Source: Hydractinia symbiolongicarpus
Taxonomy: Eukaryota > Cnidaria > Hydrozoa > Anthoathecata > Hydractiniidae
Reading direction: 5' to 3'
Assembly (NCBI RefSeq): GCF_029227915.1
Contig: NC_079876.1
Location: 1,986,001 to 2,050,000 of the forward strand
Length of the DNA: 64,000 bases
This document shows positions 1 through 12,300 of this stretch, piece after piece. Positions within the stretch are counted from its first letter, which is position 1, and the number at the start of each line of letters is the position of its first letter. The position numbers and the translations under genes were made by a program. A model generated the notes under the pieces. The model had not been told where the DNA came from and made no database searches. It was given only the letters and a program-made list of their open reading frames with translations.

Positions 1-203
1 GTATACAAAGATAGTACCCAGGGAGTAAACTCATTTCCCGAACGTTTTTTTAATTCATTTTTTCACCACTAAAACGCATGAGACTTGTAGTTTTCAAAAA
101 TGTTTTCATTTTTGATAAGACGCTGAATAAAAGAAGTTTAATCGCCGGCAAACGAAAACCTGCGATTTCCCGTTAATCCCGGACTCGGCCCGTATAGTCA
201 AAA
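1..203. repeat. Representative satellite monomer (register reference)
   Basis: This is one full monomer in the register used here, starting at GTATAC and ending in GTCAAAA before the next GTATA. It is slightly divergent (GATAGTACCC, TTAATTCATTTTTTC, GATAAGACGC), but all landmarks are present. They are an AT-rich tract at about 45-65, CACCACTAAAACGCATGAG, the TCAAAAATG / CATTTTTGA dyad at 94-115, AATAAAA, the palindrome GCCGGC, and the GATTT...AATC region. The length of 203 is not a multiple of three, so any reading frame shifts from one monomer to the next. It is close to nucleosome-plus-linker length, a common property of centromeric satellites, but that link is inference here. Confidence 0.9.
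94..115. repeat. Conserved 9-bp dyad, 4-base loop (per-monomer element)
   Basis: TCAAAAATG, then four Ts, then CATTTTTGA: the two arms are exact reverse complements. The word sits at about position 94-115 of the monomer and recurs intact in monomers carrying TTTTCAAAAATG. Monomers with TTTTTAAAAATG keep a 7-bp core. Those with CAGAAATCTTTTC, or with AATATTTTCATATTTGATGGG, have a weakened dyad. As supercoiled DNA it could extrude a small cruciform, and as RNA it would form a hairpin. Short dyads are known to be enriched in centromeric satellites lacking CENP-B boxes. A role here is inference. Confidence 0.75.
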
Positions 204-970
204 GTATAAAAAAAAGTACCCGGGGAGTAAACTAATTTCCCAAACAATTTTTTAAATTATTATTTCACCACTAAAACCCATGAGACTTGTAGTTTTTAAA
301 AATGTTTTTATTTTTGATGAGACGCTGAATAAAAGAAGTTTAATCGCCGGCAAACGAAAACCCGCGATTTCCCGTAAATCACGGACTCGGCGCGTATAGT
401 CAAAAGTATACAAAGAAAGTACCCAGGGAGTAAACTCATTTCCCGAACGATTTTTTAAATTATTTTTTCACCACTAAAACGCATGAGACTTGTAGTTTTC
501 AGAAATCTTTTCATTTTTGATGAGACGCTGAATAAAAGAAGTTTAATCGCCGGCAAACAAAAACCTGCGATTTCCCGTAAATCCCGGACTCGGCCCCCAT
601 AGTCAAAAGTATACAAAGAAAGTACCCAGGGAGTAAACTCATTTCCCAAACGATTTTTTAAATTTATATTTTACCACTAAAGCCCATGAGACTTGTAGTT
701 TTTAAAAATGTTTTCATTTTTGATGAGACGCTGAATAAAAGAAGTTTAATCGCCGGCAAACGAAAACCTGCGATTTCCCGTAAATCTTGGACTCGGCCCG
801 TATAGTCAAAAGTATACAAAGAAAGTACCCAGGGAGTAAACTCATTTCCCAAACGATTATTTAAATTATTATTTCACCACTAAAGCCCATGAGACTTGTA
901 GTTTTTAAAAGTGTTTTCATTTTTGATGAGACGCTGAATAAAAGAAATTTAATCGCCGGCAAACGAAAAC

Positions 971-993
971 CCGGGATTTCCCGTAAATCCCGG
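971..993. repeat. Variant monomer hairpin, 9-bp arms and 5-base loop
   Basis: CCGGGATTT, loop CCCGT, AAATCCCGG: a perfect 9-bp inverted repeat. Most monomers have CTGCGATTT or CCGCGATTT here, and then only GATTT/AAATC (5 bp) pairs before a mismatch. Variants carrying CCCGGGATTT with an unchanged right arm recur, for example at 14957-14979, 55911-55933 and 63016-63038, and near 58.35 and 60.58 kb. It could form a hairpin in RNA or single-stranded DNA. No function can be assigned. Confidence 0.7.
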
Positions 994-2841
994 ACTTGGC
1001 CCGTATAGTCGAATGTATACAAAGAAAGTACCCAGAAAGTAAACTCATTTCCCGAACAATTTTTTAACTTTTTTTTTCACCACTAAAACGCATGTGACTT
1101 GTAGTTTTCAAAAATGTTTTCATTTTTGATGAGACGCTGAATAAAAGCAGTTTAATCGCCAGCAAACGAAAACCTGCGATTTCCCGTGAATCCTGGACTC
1201 GGCCCGTATAGTCAAAAGTATACCAAGAAAGTACCCGGGGTGTAAACTCATTTCCCAAACGATTTTTTAAATTATTATTTCACCACTAAAACGCATAAGA
1301 CTTGTAGTTTTCAAAAATGTTTTCATTTTTGATCAGACGCTTAATGAAAGAGGTTTAATCGCCGCCAAACGAAAACCCGCGATTTCCCGTAAATCCCGGG
1401 CTTGGCCCGTATAGTCGAATGTATACCAAGAAAGTACCCTGTGAGTAAACTCATTTCCCGAACGATTTTTTAATTCATTTTTTCACCACTAAAACGCATG
1501 AGACTTGTAGTTTTCAAAAATGTTTTCATTTTTGATGAGACGCTGAATAAAAGAAGTTTAATCGCCGGCAAACGAAAACCTGCGATTTCCCGTAAATCCC
1601 GGACTCGGCCCGTATAGTCAAAAGTATACAAAGAAAGTACCCGGGGAGTAAACTAATTTCCCAAACGATTTTTTAAATTATTATTTCACCACTAAAGCCC
1701 ATGAGACTTGTAGTTTTTAAAAATGTTTTCATTTTTGATGAGACGCTGAATAAAAGAAGTTTAATCGCCGGCAAACGAAAACCCGCCATTTCCCGTAAAT
1801 CACGGACTCGGCCCGTATAGTCAAAAGTATACAAAGGAAGTACCCAGGGAGTAAACTCATTTCCCGAACGATTTTTTAAATTATTTTTTCACCACTAAAA
1901 CGCATGAGACTAGTAGTTTTCAGAAATCTTTTCATTTTTGATGAGACGCTGAATAAAAGAAGTTTAATCGCCGGCAAACGAAAACCTGCGATTTCCCGTA
2001 AATCCCGGACTCGGCCCCTATAGTCAAAAGTATACAAAGAAAGTACCCAGGGAGTAAACTCATTTCCCAAACGATTTTTTAACTTTATATTTTACCACTA
2101 AAGCCCATGAGACTTGTAGTTTTTAAAAATGTTTTCATTTTTGATGAGACGCTGAATAAAAGAAGTTTAATCGCCGGCAAACGAAAACCTGCGATTTCCC
2201 GTAAATCCCGGACTCGGCCCGTATAGTCATAAGTATACAAAGAAAGTACCCAGGGAGTAAACTCATTTCCCAAACGATTATTTAAATTATTATTTCACCA
2301 CTAAAGCCCATGAGACTTGTAGTTTTTAAAAGTGTTTTCATTTTTGATGAGACGCTGAATAAAAGAAGTTTAATCGCCGGCAAACGAAAACCCGCGATTT
2401 CCCGTAAATCCCGGGCTTGGCCCGTATAGTCAAAAGTATACAAAGAAAGTACCCAGGGAGTAAACTCATTTCCCGAACGATTTTTTAAATTATTTTTTCA
2501 CCACTAAAACCCATGAGACTTGTAGTTTTCAAGAATATTTTCATTTTTGATGAGACGCTGAATAAAAGCAGTTTAATCGCCGGCAAACGAAAACCCGCGA
2601 TTTCCCGTAAATCCCGGGCTTGGCACGTATAGTCGAATGTATACAAAGAAAGTACCCTGTGAGTAAACCCATTTCCAGAAGGATTTTTAAAATTATTTTT
2701 TCACCACTAAAACGCATAAGACTTGTAGTTTTCAAAAATGTTTTCATTTTTGATGAGACGCTGAATAAAAGAAGTTTAATCGCTGGCAAACGAAAACCCG
2801 CGATTTCCCGTAAATCCCGGGCTTGGCCCGTATAGTCAAAA

Positions 2842-4458
2842 GTATACAAAGAAAGTACCCAGGGAGTAAACTCATTTCCCGAACGATTTTTTAAATTATT
2901 TTTTCACCACTAAAACGCATGAGACTTGTAGTTTTCAAGAATGTTTTCATTTTTGATGAGACGCTGAATAAAAGCAGCTTAATCGCCGGCAAACGAAAAC
3001 CCGCGATTTCCCGTAAATCCCGGGCTTGGCACGTATAGTCGCATGTATACAAAGAAAGTACCCTGTGAGTAAATTCATTTCAAGAACGATTTTTTGTATT
3101 ATTTTTTTACCACTAAACGCATGAGATTGGAGTTTTCAAAAATATTTTCATATTTGATGGGACGCTGAATAAAAGAATTTTAATCGCCGGCAAACGAAAA
3201 TCCGCGATTTCCCGTAAATCCCGAACTCGGCCCGTATAGTCAAAAGTATACAAAGAAAGTACCCAGGGAGTAAAATCATTTCCCGAACGATTTTTTAAAT
3301 TACTTTTTCACCACTAAAACGCATGAGACTTGTAGTTTTGAAAAATGTTTTCATTTTTGATGAGACGCTGAATAAAAGAAGTTTAATCGCCGGAAAACGA
3401 AAACTTGCGATTTCCCGTAAATCCTGGACTCGGCGCGTATAGTCAAAAGTATACAAAGAAAGTACCAAGGGAGTAAACTCATTTCCCAAACGATTTTTTA
3501 TATTATTTTTTTACCACTAAACGCATGAGATTGGAGTTTTCAAAAATATTTTCATATTTGATGGGACGCTGAATAAAAGAAGTTTAATCGCCGGCAAACG
3601 AAAATCCGCGATTTCCCGTAAATCCCGAACTCGGCCCGTATAGTCAAAAGTATACAAAGAAAGTACCCAGGGAGTAAACTCATTTCCCGAACGATTTTTT
3701 AAATTATTTTTTCACCACTAAAACGCATGAGACTTGTAGTTTTCAAGAATGTTTTCATTTTTGATGAGACGCTGAATAAAAGCAGTTTAATCGCCGGCAA
3801 ACGAAAACCCGCGATTTCCCGTTAATCCCGGGCTTGGCACGTATAGTCGCATGTATACAAAGAAAGTACCCTGTGAGTAAATTCATTTCAAGAACGATTT
3901 TTTGTATTATTTTTTTACCACTAAACGCATGAGATTGGAGTTTTCAAAAATATTTTCATATTTGATGGGACGCTGAATAAAAGAATTTTAATCGCCGGCA
4001 AACGAAAATCCGCGATTTCCCGTAAATCCCGAACTCGGCCCGTATAGTCAAAAGTATACAAAGAAAGTACCCAGGGAGTAAACTCATTTCCCGAACGATT
4101 TTTTAAATTATTTTTTTACCACTAAAACGCATGAGACTTGTAGTTTTCAAGAATGTTTTCATTTTTGATGAGACGCTGAATAAAAGAAGTTTAATCGCCG
4201 GCAAACGAAATCCCGCGTTTTCCCGTAAATTCCGGGCTTGGCCCGTATAGTCAAAAGTATACAAAGAAAGTACCCAGGGAGTAAACTCATTTCCCGAACG
4301 ATTTTTTATATTATTTTTTTACCACTAAACGCATGAGACTTGTAGTTCTTAAAAATGTTTTCATATTTGATGGGACGCTGAATAAAAGAAGTTTAATCGC
4401 CGGCAAACGAAAATCCGCGATTCCCCGTAAATCCCGGACTCGGCCCGTATAGTCAAAA
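2842..4458. repeat. 4-monomer HOR, two units of ~808 bp
   Basis: The units are 2842-3649 and 3650-4458. Each runs through a monomer ending CTTGGCACGTATAGTCGCATG, then a monomer with the rare opening CCCTGTGAGTAAATTC, TTTTTTGTATT, GAGATTGGAG and ATTTGATGGGACGC. The fourth monomers have diverged. The block also appears in copy B at 16828-18444. There is no gene. Confidence 0.8.
3211..3225. other. CENP-B-box-like word, 8 of 9 core bases
   Basis: CCCGTAAATCCCGAA is compared with the reverse complement of the core CENP-B box (CCCG, two any, T, four any, CGAA). It matches all four CCCG and all four CGAA bases but has A where the single internal T is required. The same word recurs in the variant monomers reading CCCGAACTCGG, such as 4019-4033. 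The commoner CCCGTAAATCCCGGA scores 7 of 9. I do not call it a functional box, because the fixed internal base is wrong and chance matches in CpG-rich DNA are plausible. Confidence 0.25.
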
Positions 4459-4864
4459 GTATACAAAGAAAGTACCCAGGGAGTAAACTCATTTCCCGAA
4501 CGATTTTTTAAATTATTTTTTCACCACTAAAACGCATGAGACTTGTAGTTTTCAAAAATGTTTTCATTTTTGATGAGACGCTTAATGAAAAAGGTTTAAT
4601 CGCCGGCAAACGAAATCCCGCGTTTTCCCGTAAATGCGGGGCTTGGCCCGTATAGTCGAATGTATACAAAGAAAGTATGCAGGGAGTAAACTCATTTCCC
4701 GAACGATTTTTAAAATTTTTTTTTCACCACTAAAACGCATGAGACTTGTAGTTTTCAAATATGTTTTCATTTTTGATGAGACGCTTAATGAAAGAGGTTT
4801 AATCGCCGGCAAATGAAAACCTGCGATTTCCCGTAAATCCTGGACTCGGCCCGTATAGTTAAAA

Positions 4865-6692
4865 GTATACAAAGAAAGTACCCGGGGAGTAAACTCATTT
4901 CCCGAACGATTTTTTAAATTATTTTTTCACCACTAAAACGCATGAGACTTGTAGTTTTCAAAAATGTTTTCATTTTTGATGAGACGCTTAATGAAAGAGG
5001 TTTAATCGCCGGCAAACGAAATCCCGCGTTTTCCCGTAAATCCGGGGCTTGGCCCGTATAGTCGAATGTATACAAAGAAAGTACCCAGGGAGTAAACTCA
5101 TTTCCCGAACGATTTTTTAAATTTTTTTTTTCACCACTAAAACGCATGAGACTTGTAGTTTTCAAAAATGTTTTCATTTTTGATGAGACGCTTAATGAAA
5201 GAGGTTTAATCGCCGGAAAACGAAAACCTGCGATTTGCCGTAAATCGCGGGCTTGGCCCGTATAGTCGAATGTATACAAAGAAAGTACCCTGTGAGTAAA
5301 CTCATTTCCCGAACGATTTTTTAAATTATTATTTCACCAGTAAAACGCATAAGACTTGTAGTTTTTAAAACTGTTTTCATTTTTGATGAGACGCTGAATA
5401 AAAGCAGTTTAATCGCCGGCAAACGAAAACCTGCGATTTCCCGTAAATCCTGGACTCGGCCCGTATAGTTAAAAGTATACAAAGAAAGTACCCGGGGAGT
5501 AAACTCATTTCCCGAACGATTTTTTAAATTATTTTTTCACCACTAAAACGCATGAGACTTGTAGTTTTCAAAAATGTTTTCATTTTTGATGAGACGCTTA
5601 ATGAAAGAGGTTTAATCGCCGGCAAACGAAATCCCGCGTTTTCCCGTAAATCCGGGGCTTGGCCCGTATAGTCGAATGTATACAAAGAAAGTACCCAGGG
5701 AGTAAACTCATTTCCCGAACGATTTTTTAAATTTTTTTTTTCACCACTAAAACGCATGAGACTTGTAGTTTTCAAAAATGTTTTCATTTTTGATGAGACG
5801 CTTAATGAAAGATGTTTAATCGCCGGAAAACGAAAACCTGCGATTTGCCGTAAATCGCGGGCTTGGCCCGTATAGTCGAATGTATACAAAGAAAGTACCC
5901 TGTGAGTAAACTCATTTCCCGAACGATTTTTTAAATTATTATTTCACCAGTAAAACGCATAAGACTTGTAGTTTTTAAAACTGTTTTCATTTTTGATGAG
6001 ACGCTGAATAAAAGCAGTTTAATCGCCGGCAAACGAAAACCTGCGATTTCCCTAAATCCCGGACTCGGCCCGTATAGTCAAAAGTATACAAAGAAAGTAC
6101 CCGGGGAGTAAACTCATTTCCCGAACGATTTTTTAAATTATTTTTTCACCACTAAAACGCATGAGACTTGTAGTTTTCAAAAATGTTTTCATTTTTGATG
6201 AGACGCTTAATGAAAGAGGTTTAATCGCCGGCAAACGAAATCCCGCGTTTTCCCGTAAATCCGGGGCTTGGCCCGTATAGTCGAATGTATACAAAGAAAG
6301 TACCCAGGGAGTAAACTCATTTCCCGAACGATTTTTTAAATTTTTTTTTTCACCACTAAAACGCATGAGACTTGTAGTTTTCAAAAATGTTTTCATTTTT
6401 GATGAGACGCTTAATGAAAGAGGTTTAATCGCCGGAAAACGAAAACCTGCGATTTGCCGTAAATCGCGGGCTTGGCCCGTATAGTCGAATGTATACAAAG
6501 AAAGTACCCTGTGAGTAAACTCATTTCCCGAACGATTTTTTAAATTATTATTTCACCAGTAAAACGCATAAGACTTGTAGTTTTTAAAACTGTTTTCATT
6601 TTTGATGAGACGCTGAATAAAAGCAGTTTAATCGCCGGCAAACGAAAACCTGCGATTTCCCTAAATCCCGGACTCGGCCCGTATAGTCAAAA
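4865..6692. repeat. 3-monomer HOR, three units of ~609 bp
   Basis: The units are 4865-5474, 5475-6083 and 6084-6692. Monomers 1 and 2 carry CGCTTAATGAAAGAGG. Monomer 1 has GAAATCCCGCGTTTTCCC with CCGGGGCTTGG. Monomer 2 has GATTTGCCGTAAATCGCGGG. Monomer 3 has CACCAGTAAAACGCATAAG and TTTTTAAAACTG. The units are nearly identical; unit 2 has a private T at 5813, and units 2 and 3 have CCCTAAATCCC where unit 1 has CCCGTAAATCC. A fourth full unit lies at 8722-9330 and a two-monomer fragment at 7302-7708. Copy B repeats the block at 18851-20678. Because monomers 1 and 2 carry small indels, a 121-codon minus-strand frame happens to stay open across them; it is not evidence of coding. Confidence 0.88.
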
Positions 6693-9330
6693 GTATACAA
6701 AGAAAGTACCCAGGAAGTAAAGTCATTTCCAGAACGATTTTTTAAATTATTTTTTCATCACTAAAACGCATAAGACTTGTAGTTTTCAAAAATGTTTTCA
6801 TTTTTGATGAGACGCTGAATAAAAGAAGTTTAATCGCCGGCAAACGAAAACCCGCGATTTCCCGTAAATCCCGGACTCGGCCCGTATAGTCAAAAGTATA
6901 CAAAGAAAGTACCCAGGGAGTAAACTCATTTCCCGAACAATTTTTTAAATTATTTTTTCACCACTAAAACGCATGAGACTTGTAGTTTTCAAAAATGTTT
7001 TCATTTTTGATGAGACGCTTAATGAAAAAGGTTTAATCGCCGGCAAACGAAATCCCGCGTTTTCCCGTAAATGCGGGGCTTGGCCCGTATAGTCGAATGT
7101 ATACAAAGAAAGTATCCAGGGAGTAAACTCATTTCCCGAACGATTTTTAAAATTTTTTTTTCACCACTAAAACGCATGAGACTTGTAGTTTTCAAATATG
7201 TTTTCATTTTTGATGAGACGCTTAATGAAAGAGGTTTAATCGCCGGCAAATGAAAACCTGCGATTTCCCGTAAATCCTGGACTCGGCCCGTATAGTTAAA
7301 AGTATACAAAGAAAGTACCCGGGGAGTAAACTCATTTCCCGAACGATTTTTTAAATTATTTTTTCACCACTAAAACGCATGAGACTTGTAGTTTTCAAAA
7401 ATGTTTTCATTTTTGATGAGACGCTTAATGAAAGAGGTTTAATCGCCGGCAAACGAAATCCCGCGTTTTCCCGTAAATCCGGGGCTTGGCCCGTATAGTC
7501 GAATGTATACAAAGAAAGTACCCAGGGAGTAAACTCATTTCCCGAACGATTTTTTAAATTTTTTTTTTCACCACTAAAACGCATGAGACTTGTAGTTTTC
7601 AAAAATGTTTTCATTTTTGATGAGACGCTTAATGAAAGAGGTTTAATCGCCGGAAAACGAAAACCTGCGATTTGCCGTAAATCGCGGGCTTGGCCCGTAT
7701 AGTCGAATGTATACAAAGAAAGTACCCAGGAAGTAAACTCATTTCCCGAACGATTTTTTATATTTTTTTTTTACCACTAAACGCATGAGACTTGTAGTTT
7801 TTAAAAATGTTTTCATATTTGATGGGACGCTGAATAAAAGAAGTTTAATCGCCGGCAAAGGAAAACCCGCGATTTCCCGTAAATCCCGGGCTTGGCCCGT
7901 ATAGTCGAAAGTATACAAAGAAAGTACCCAGGGAGTAAACTCATTTCCCGTACGATTTTTTAAATTACTTTTTCACCACTAAAACGCATGAGACTTGTAG
8001 TTTTTAAAAATGTTTTCATTTTTGATGAGACGCTGAATAAAAGAAGTTTAATCGCCGGAAAACGAAAACCTGCGATTTCCCGTAAATCCTGGACTCGGCC
8101 CGTATAGTCAAAAGTATACAAAGAAAGTACCCAGAAAGTAAACTCATTTCCCGAACGATTTTTTATATTATTTTTTTACCACTAAACGCATGAGACTTGT
8201 ATTTTTTAAAAATGTTTTCATATTTGATGGGACGCTGAATAAAAGAAGTTTAATCGCCGGCAAACGAAAATCCGCGATTTCCCGTAAATCCCGGACTCGG
8301 CCCGTATAGTCAAAAGTATACAAAGAAAGTACCCAGGGAGTGAACTCATTTCCCGAACGATTTTTTAAATTATTTTTTCACCACTAAAACGCATGAGACT
8401 TGTAGTTTTCAAAAATGTTTTCATTTTTGATGAGACGCTTAATGAAAAAGGTTTAATCGCCGGCAAACGAAATCCCGCGTTTTCCCGTAAATGCGGGGCT
8501 TGGCCCGTATAGTCGAATGTATACAAAGAAAGTATCCAGGGAGTAAACTCATTTCCCGAACGATTTTTAAAATTTTTTTTTCACCACTAAAACGCATGAG
8601 ACTTGTAGTTTTCAAATATGTTTTCATTTTTGATGAGACGCTTAATGAAAGAGGTTTAATCGCCGGCAAATGAAAACCTGCGATTTCCCGTAAATCCTGG
8701 ACTCGGCCCGTATAGTTAAAAGTATACAAAGAAAGTACCCGGGGAGTAAACTCATTTCCCGAACGATTTTTTAAATTATTTTTTCACCACTAAAACGCAT
8801 GAGACTTGTAGTTTTCAAAAATGTTTTCATTTTTGATGAGACGCTTAATGAAAGAGGTTTAATCGCCGGCAAACGAAATCCCGCGTTTTCCCGTAAATCC
8901 GGGGCTTGGCCCGTATAGTCGAATGTATACAAAGAAAGTACCCAGGGAGTAAACTCATTTCCCGAACGATTTTTTAAATTTTTTTTTTCACCACTAAAAC
9001 GCATGAGACTTGTAGTTTTCAAAAATGTTTTCATTTTTGATGAGACGCTTAATGAAAGAGGTTTAATCGCCGGAAAACGAAAACCTGCGATTTGCCGTAA
9101 ATCGCGGGCTTGGCCCGTATAGTCGAATGTATACAAAGAAAGTACCCTGTGAGTAAACTCATTTCCCGAACGATTTTTTAAATTATTATTTCACCAGTAA
9201 AACGCATAAGACTTGTAGTTTTTAAAACTGTTTTCATTTTTGATGAGACGCTGAATATAAGCAGTTTAATCGCCGGCAAACGAAAACCTGCGATTTCCCT
9301 AAATCCCGGACTCGGCCCGTATAGTCAAAA
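6693..9330. repeat. 7-monomer HOR (1420 bp) plus partial second unit
   Basis: A block starting at 6896 recurs at 8316 (offset 1420, seven monomers). It carries the distinctive GCTTAATGAAAAAGG monomer with AAATGCGGGGC, followed by a monomer with TTCAAATATG. The same monomer pair is also at about 4570-4870, twelve monomers before 7019. The second unit follows the first for about four monomers and then switches to the third monomer of the 609-bp HOR. The monomers at 6693-6895 are a CAGAACG / CATCACTAAAACG type. There is no gene. Confidence 0.75.
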
Positions 9331-12300
9331 GTATACAAAGAAAGTACCCAGGAAGTAAACTCATTTCCAGAACGATTTTTTAAATTATTTTTTCATCACT
9401 AAAACGCATAAGACTTGTAGTTTTCAAAAATGTTTTCATTTTTGATGAGACGCTGAATAAAAGAAGTTTAATCGCCGGCAAACGAAAACCCGCGATTTCC
9501 CGTAAATCCCGGGCTTGGCCCGTATAGTCAAAAGTATACAAAGAAAGTACCCAGGGAGTAAACTCATTTCCCGAACGATTTTTTATATTATTTTTTTACC
9601 ACTAAACGCATGAGACTTGTAGTTTTCAAAAATATTTTCATATTTGATGGGACGCTGAATAAAAAAGTTTAATCGCCGGCAAACGAAAATTCGCGATCTC
9701 CCGTAAATCCCGGACTCGGCCCGTATAGTCAAAAGTATACAAAGAAAGTACCAAGTGAGTAAACTCATTTCCCGAACGATTTTTTAAATTATTTTTTCAC
9801 CACTAAAACGCATGAGACTTGTAGTTTTCAAAAATGTTTTCATTTTTGATGAGTCACTGAATAAAAGAAGTTTAATCGCCGGCAAAGGAAAACCCGCGAT
9901 TTCCCGTAAATCCCGGGCTTGGCCCGTATAGTCGAAAGTATACAAAGAAAGTACCCAGGGAGTAAACTCATTTCCCGTACGATTTTTTAAATTACTTTTT
10001 CACCACTAAAACGCATGAGACTTGTAGTTTTTAAAAATGTTTTCATTTTTGATGAGACGCTGAATAAAAGAAGTTTAATCGCCGGAAAACGAAAACCTGC
10101 GATTTCCCGTAAATCCTGGACTCGGCCGGTATAGTCAAAAGTATACAAAGATAGTACCCAGGGAGTAAACTCATTTCCCGAACGATTTTTTATATTATTT
10201 TTTTACCACTAAACGCATGAGATTGGAGTTTTCAAAAATATTTTCATATTTGATGGGACGCTGAATAAAAGAAGTTTAATCGCCGGCAAACGAAAATCCG
10301 CGATTTCTCGTAAATCCCGAACTCGGCCCGTATAGTCAAAAGTATACAAAGAAAGTACCCAGGGAGTAAACTCATTTCCCGAACGATTTTTTAAATTATT
10401 TTTTCACCACTAAAACGCATGAGACTTGCAGATTTCAAGAATGTTTTCATTTTTGATGAGACGCTGAATAAAAGAAGTTTAATCGCCGGCAAACGAAATC
10501 CCGCGTTTTCCCGTAAATCCCGGGCTTGGCCCGTATAGTCAAAAGTATACAAAGAAAGTACCCAGGAAGTAAACTCATTTCCCGAACGATTTTTTATATT
10601 TTTTTTTTACCACTAAACGCATGAGACTTGTAGTTTTTAAAAATGTTTTCATATTTGATGGGACGCTGAATAAAAGAAGTTTAATCGCCGGCAAAGGAAA
10701 ACCCGCGATTTCCCGTAAATCCCGGGCTTGGCCCGTATAGTCGAAAGTATACAAAGAAAGTACCCAGGGAGTAAACTCATTTCCCGTACGATTTTTTAAA
10801 TTACTTTTTCACCACTAAAACGCATGAGACTTGTAGTTTTTAAAAATGTTTTCATTTTTGATGAGACGCTGAATAAAAGAAGTTTAATCGCCGGAAAACG
10901 AAAACCTGCGATTTCCCGTAAATCCTGGACTCGGCCCGTATAGTCAAAAGTATACAAAGAAAGTACCCAGGAAGTAAACTCATTTCCTGAACGATTTTTT
11001 ATATTATTTTTTTACCACTAAACGCATGAGACTTGTATTTTTTAAAAATGTTTTCATATTTGATGGGACGCTGAATAAAAGAAGTTTAATCGCCGGCAAA
11101 CGAAAATCCGCGATTTCCCGTAAATCCCGGACTCGGCCCGTATAGTCAAAGTATACAAAGAAAGTACCCAGGGAGTAAACTCATTTCCCGAACGATTTTT
11201 TAAATTATTTTTTCACCACTAAAACGCATGAGACTTGTAGTTTTCAAAAATGTTTTCATTTTTGATGAGACGCTTAATGAAAAAGGTTTAATCGCCGGCA
11301 AACGAAATCCCGCGATTTCCCGGTAATCCGGGGCTTGGCCCGTATAGTCGAATGTATACAAAGAAAGTACCCAGGGGGTAAACTCATTTCCCGAACGATT
11401 TTTTAAATTTTTTTTTCACCACTAAAACGCATGAGACTTGTAGTTTTCAAAAATGTTTTCATTTTTGATGAGACGCTTAATGAAAGAGGTTTAATCGCCG
11501 GCAAATGAAAACCTGCGATTTCCCGTAAATCCTGGACTCGGCCCGTATAGTTAAAAGTATACAAAGAAAGTATCCAGGGAGTAAACTCATTTCCCAAACG
11601 ATTTTTTAAATTATTATTTCACCACTAAAACGCATGAGACTTGTAGTTTTTAAGAATGTTTTCATTTTTGATGAGACGCTGAATAAAAGCAGTTTAATCG
11701 CCGGCAAACGAAAACCCGCGATTTCCCGTAAATCCGGGGCTTGGCCCGTATAGTCGAATGTATACAAAGAAAGTACCCAGGGAGTAACCTCATTTCCCGA
11801 ACGATTTTTTAAATTTTTTTTTCACCACTAAAACGCATGAGACTTGTAGTTTTCAAAAATGTTTTCATTTTTGATGAGACGCTTAATGAAAGAGGTTTAA
11901 TCGCCGGAAAACGAAAACCCGCGATTTCCCGTAAATCCCGGCTTGGCCCGTATAGTCAAAAGTATACAAAGAAAGTACCCAGGGAGTAAACTCATTTCCC
12001 GACCGATTTTTTAAATTGTTTTTTCACCATTAAAACGCTTGAGACTTGTAGTTTTCACAAATGTTTTCATTTTTGATGAGACGCTGAATAAAAGCAGTTT
12101 AATCGCCGGCAAACGAAAACCTGCGATTTCCCTAAATCCGGGACTCGGCCCGTATAGTCAAAAGTATACAAAGAAAGTACCCAGGGAGTAAACTCATTTC
12201 CAGAACGATTTTTTAAGTTATTTTTTCATCAATAAAACGCATAAGACTTGTAGTTTTTAAAAATGTTTTCATTTTTGATGAGACGCTGAATAAAAGAAGT

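Larger units (their letters stand above)
1..447. repeat. Satellite segment left of the 14-kb duplication
   Basis: About two monomers precede copy A. They match 37691-38137 at an offset of about 37,690, sharing the rare words GATAGTACCC, TTAATTCATTTTTTC, GATAAGACGC and CGTTAATCCC. The same monomer types recur near 53.3, 54.9, 57.4, 59.6 and 62.0 kb. This is therefore part of a higher-order unit used widely in the array, not a boundary. There is no gene in this stretch. Confidence 0.8.

Noticed and set aside
45-63. Phased A/T tracts indicating intrinsic DNA curvature
   Set aside because: Tract centres in the consensus are at about 48, 60, 92, 98, 104 and 111. The spacing is only partly helical and the tracts switch between A and T runs, so I could not support a bend without calculation.
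455-649. Minus-strand 64-codon frame beginning MGNEFTPWVLS as a small gene, and its dozens of relatives
   Set aside because: It is a by-product of the repeated monomer, with start and stop in neighbouring monomers, no conserved domain, free amino-acid changes and loss in many copies.
662-672. ATTTATATTTT, a perfect match to the yeast ARS core consensus, and similar TTTTATATTTT words in GGG-type monomers
   Set aside because: Eleven-base AT-rich matches are expected by chance here, and the yeast consensus does not define origins in most eukaryotes.
4914-5279. Minus-strand 121-codon frame across two monomers of the 609-bp unit
   Set aside because: The product is the same short peptide twice in succession. 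It is open only because a small indel keeps the frame across one monomer boundary, and it is copied with the HOR.
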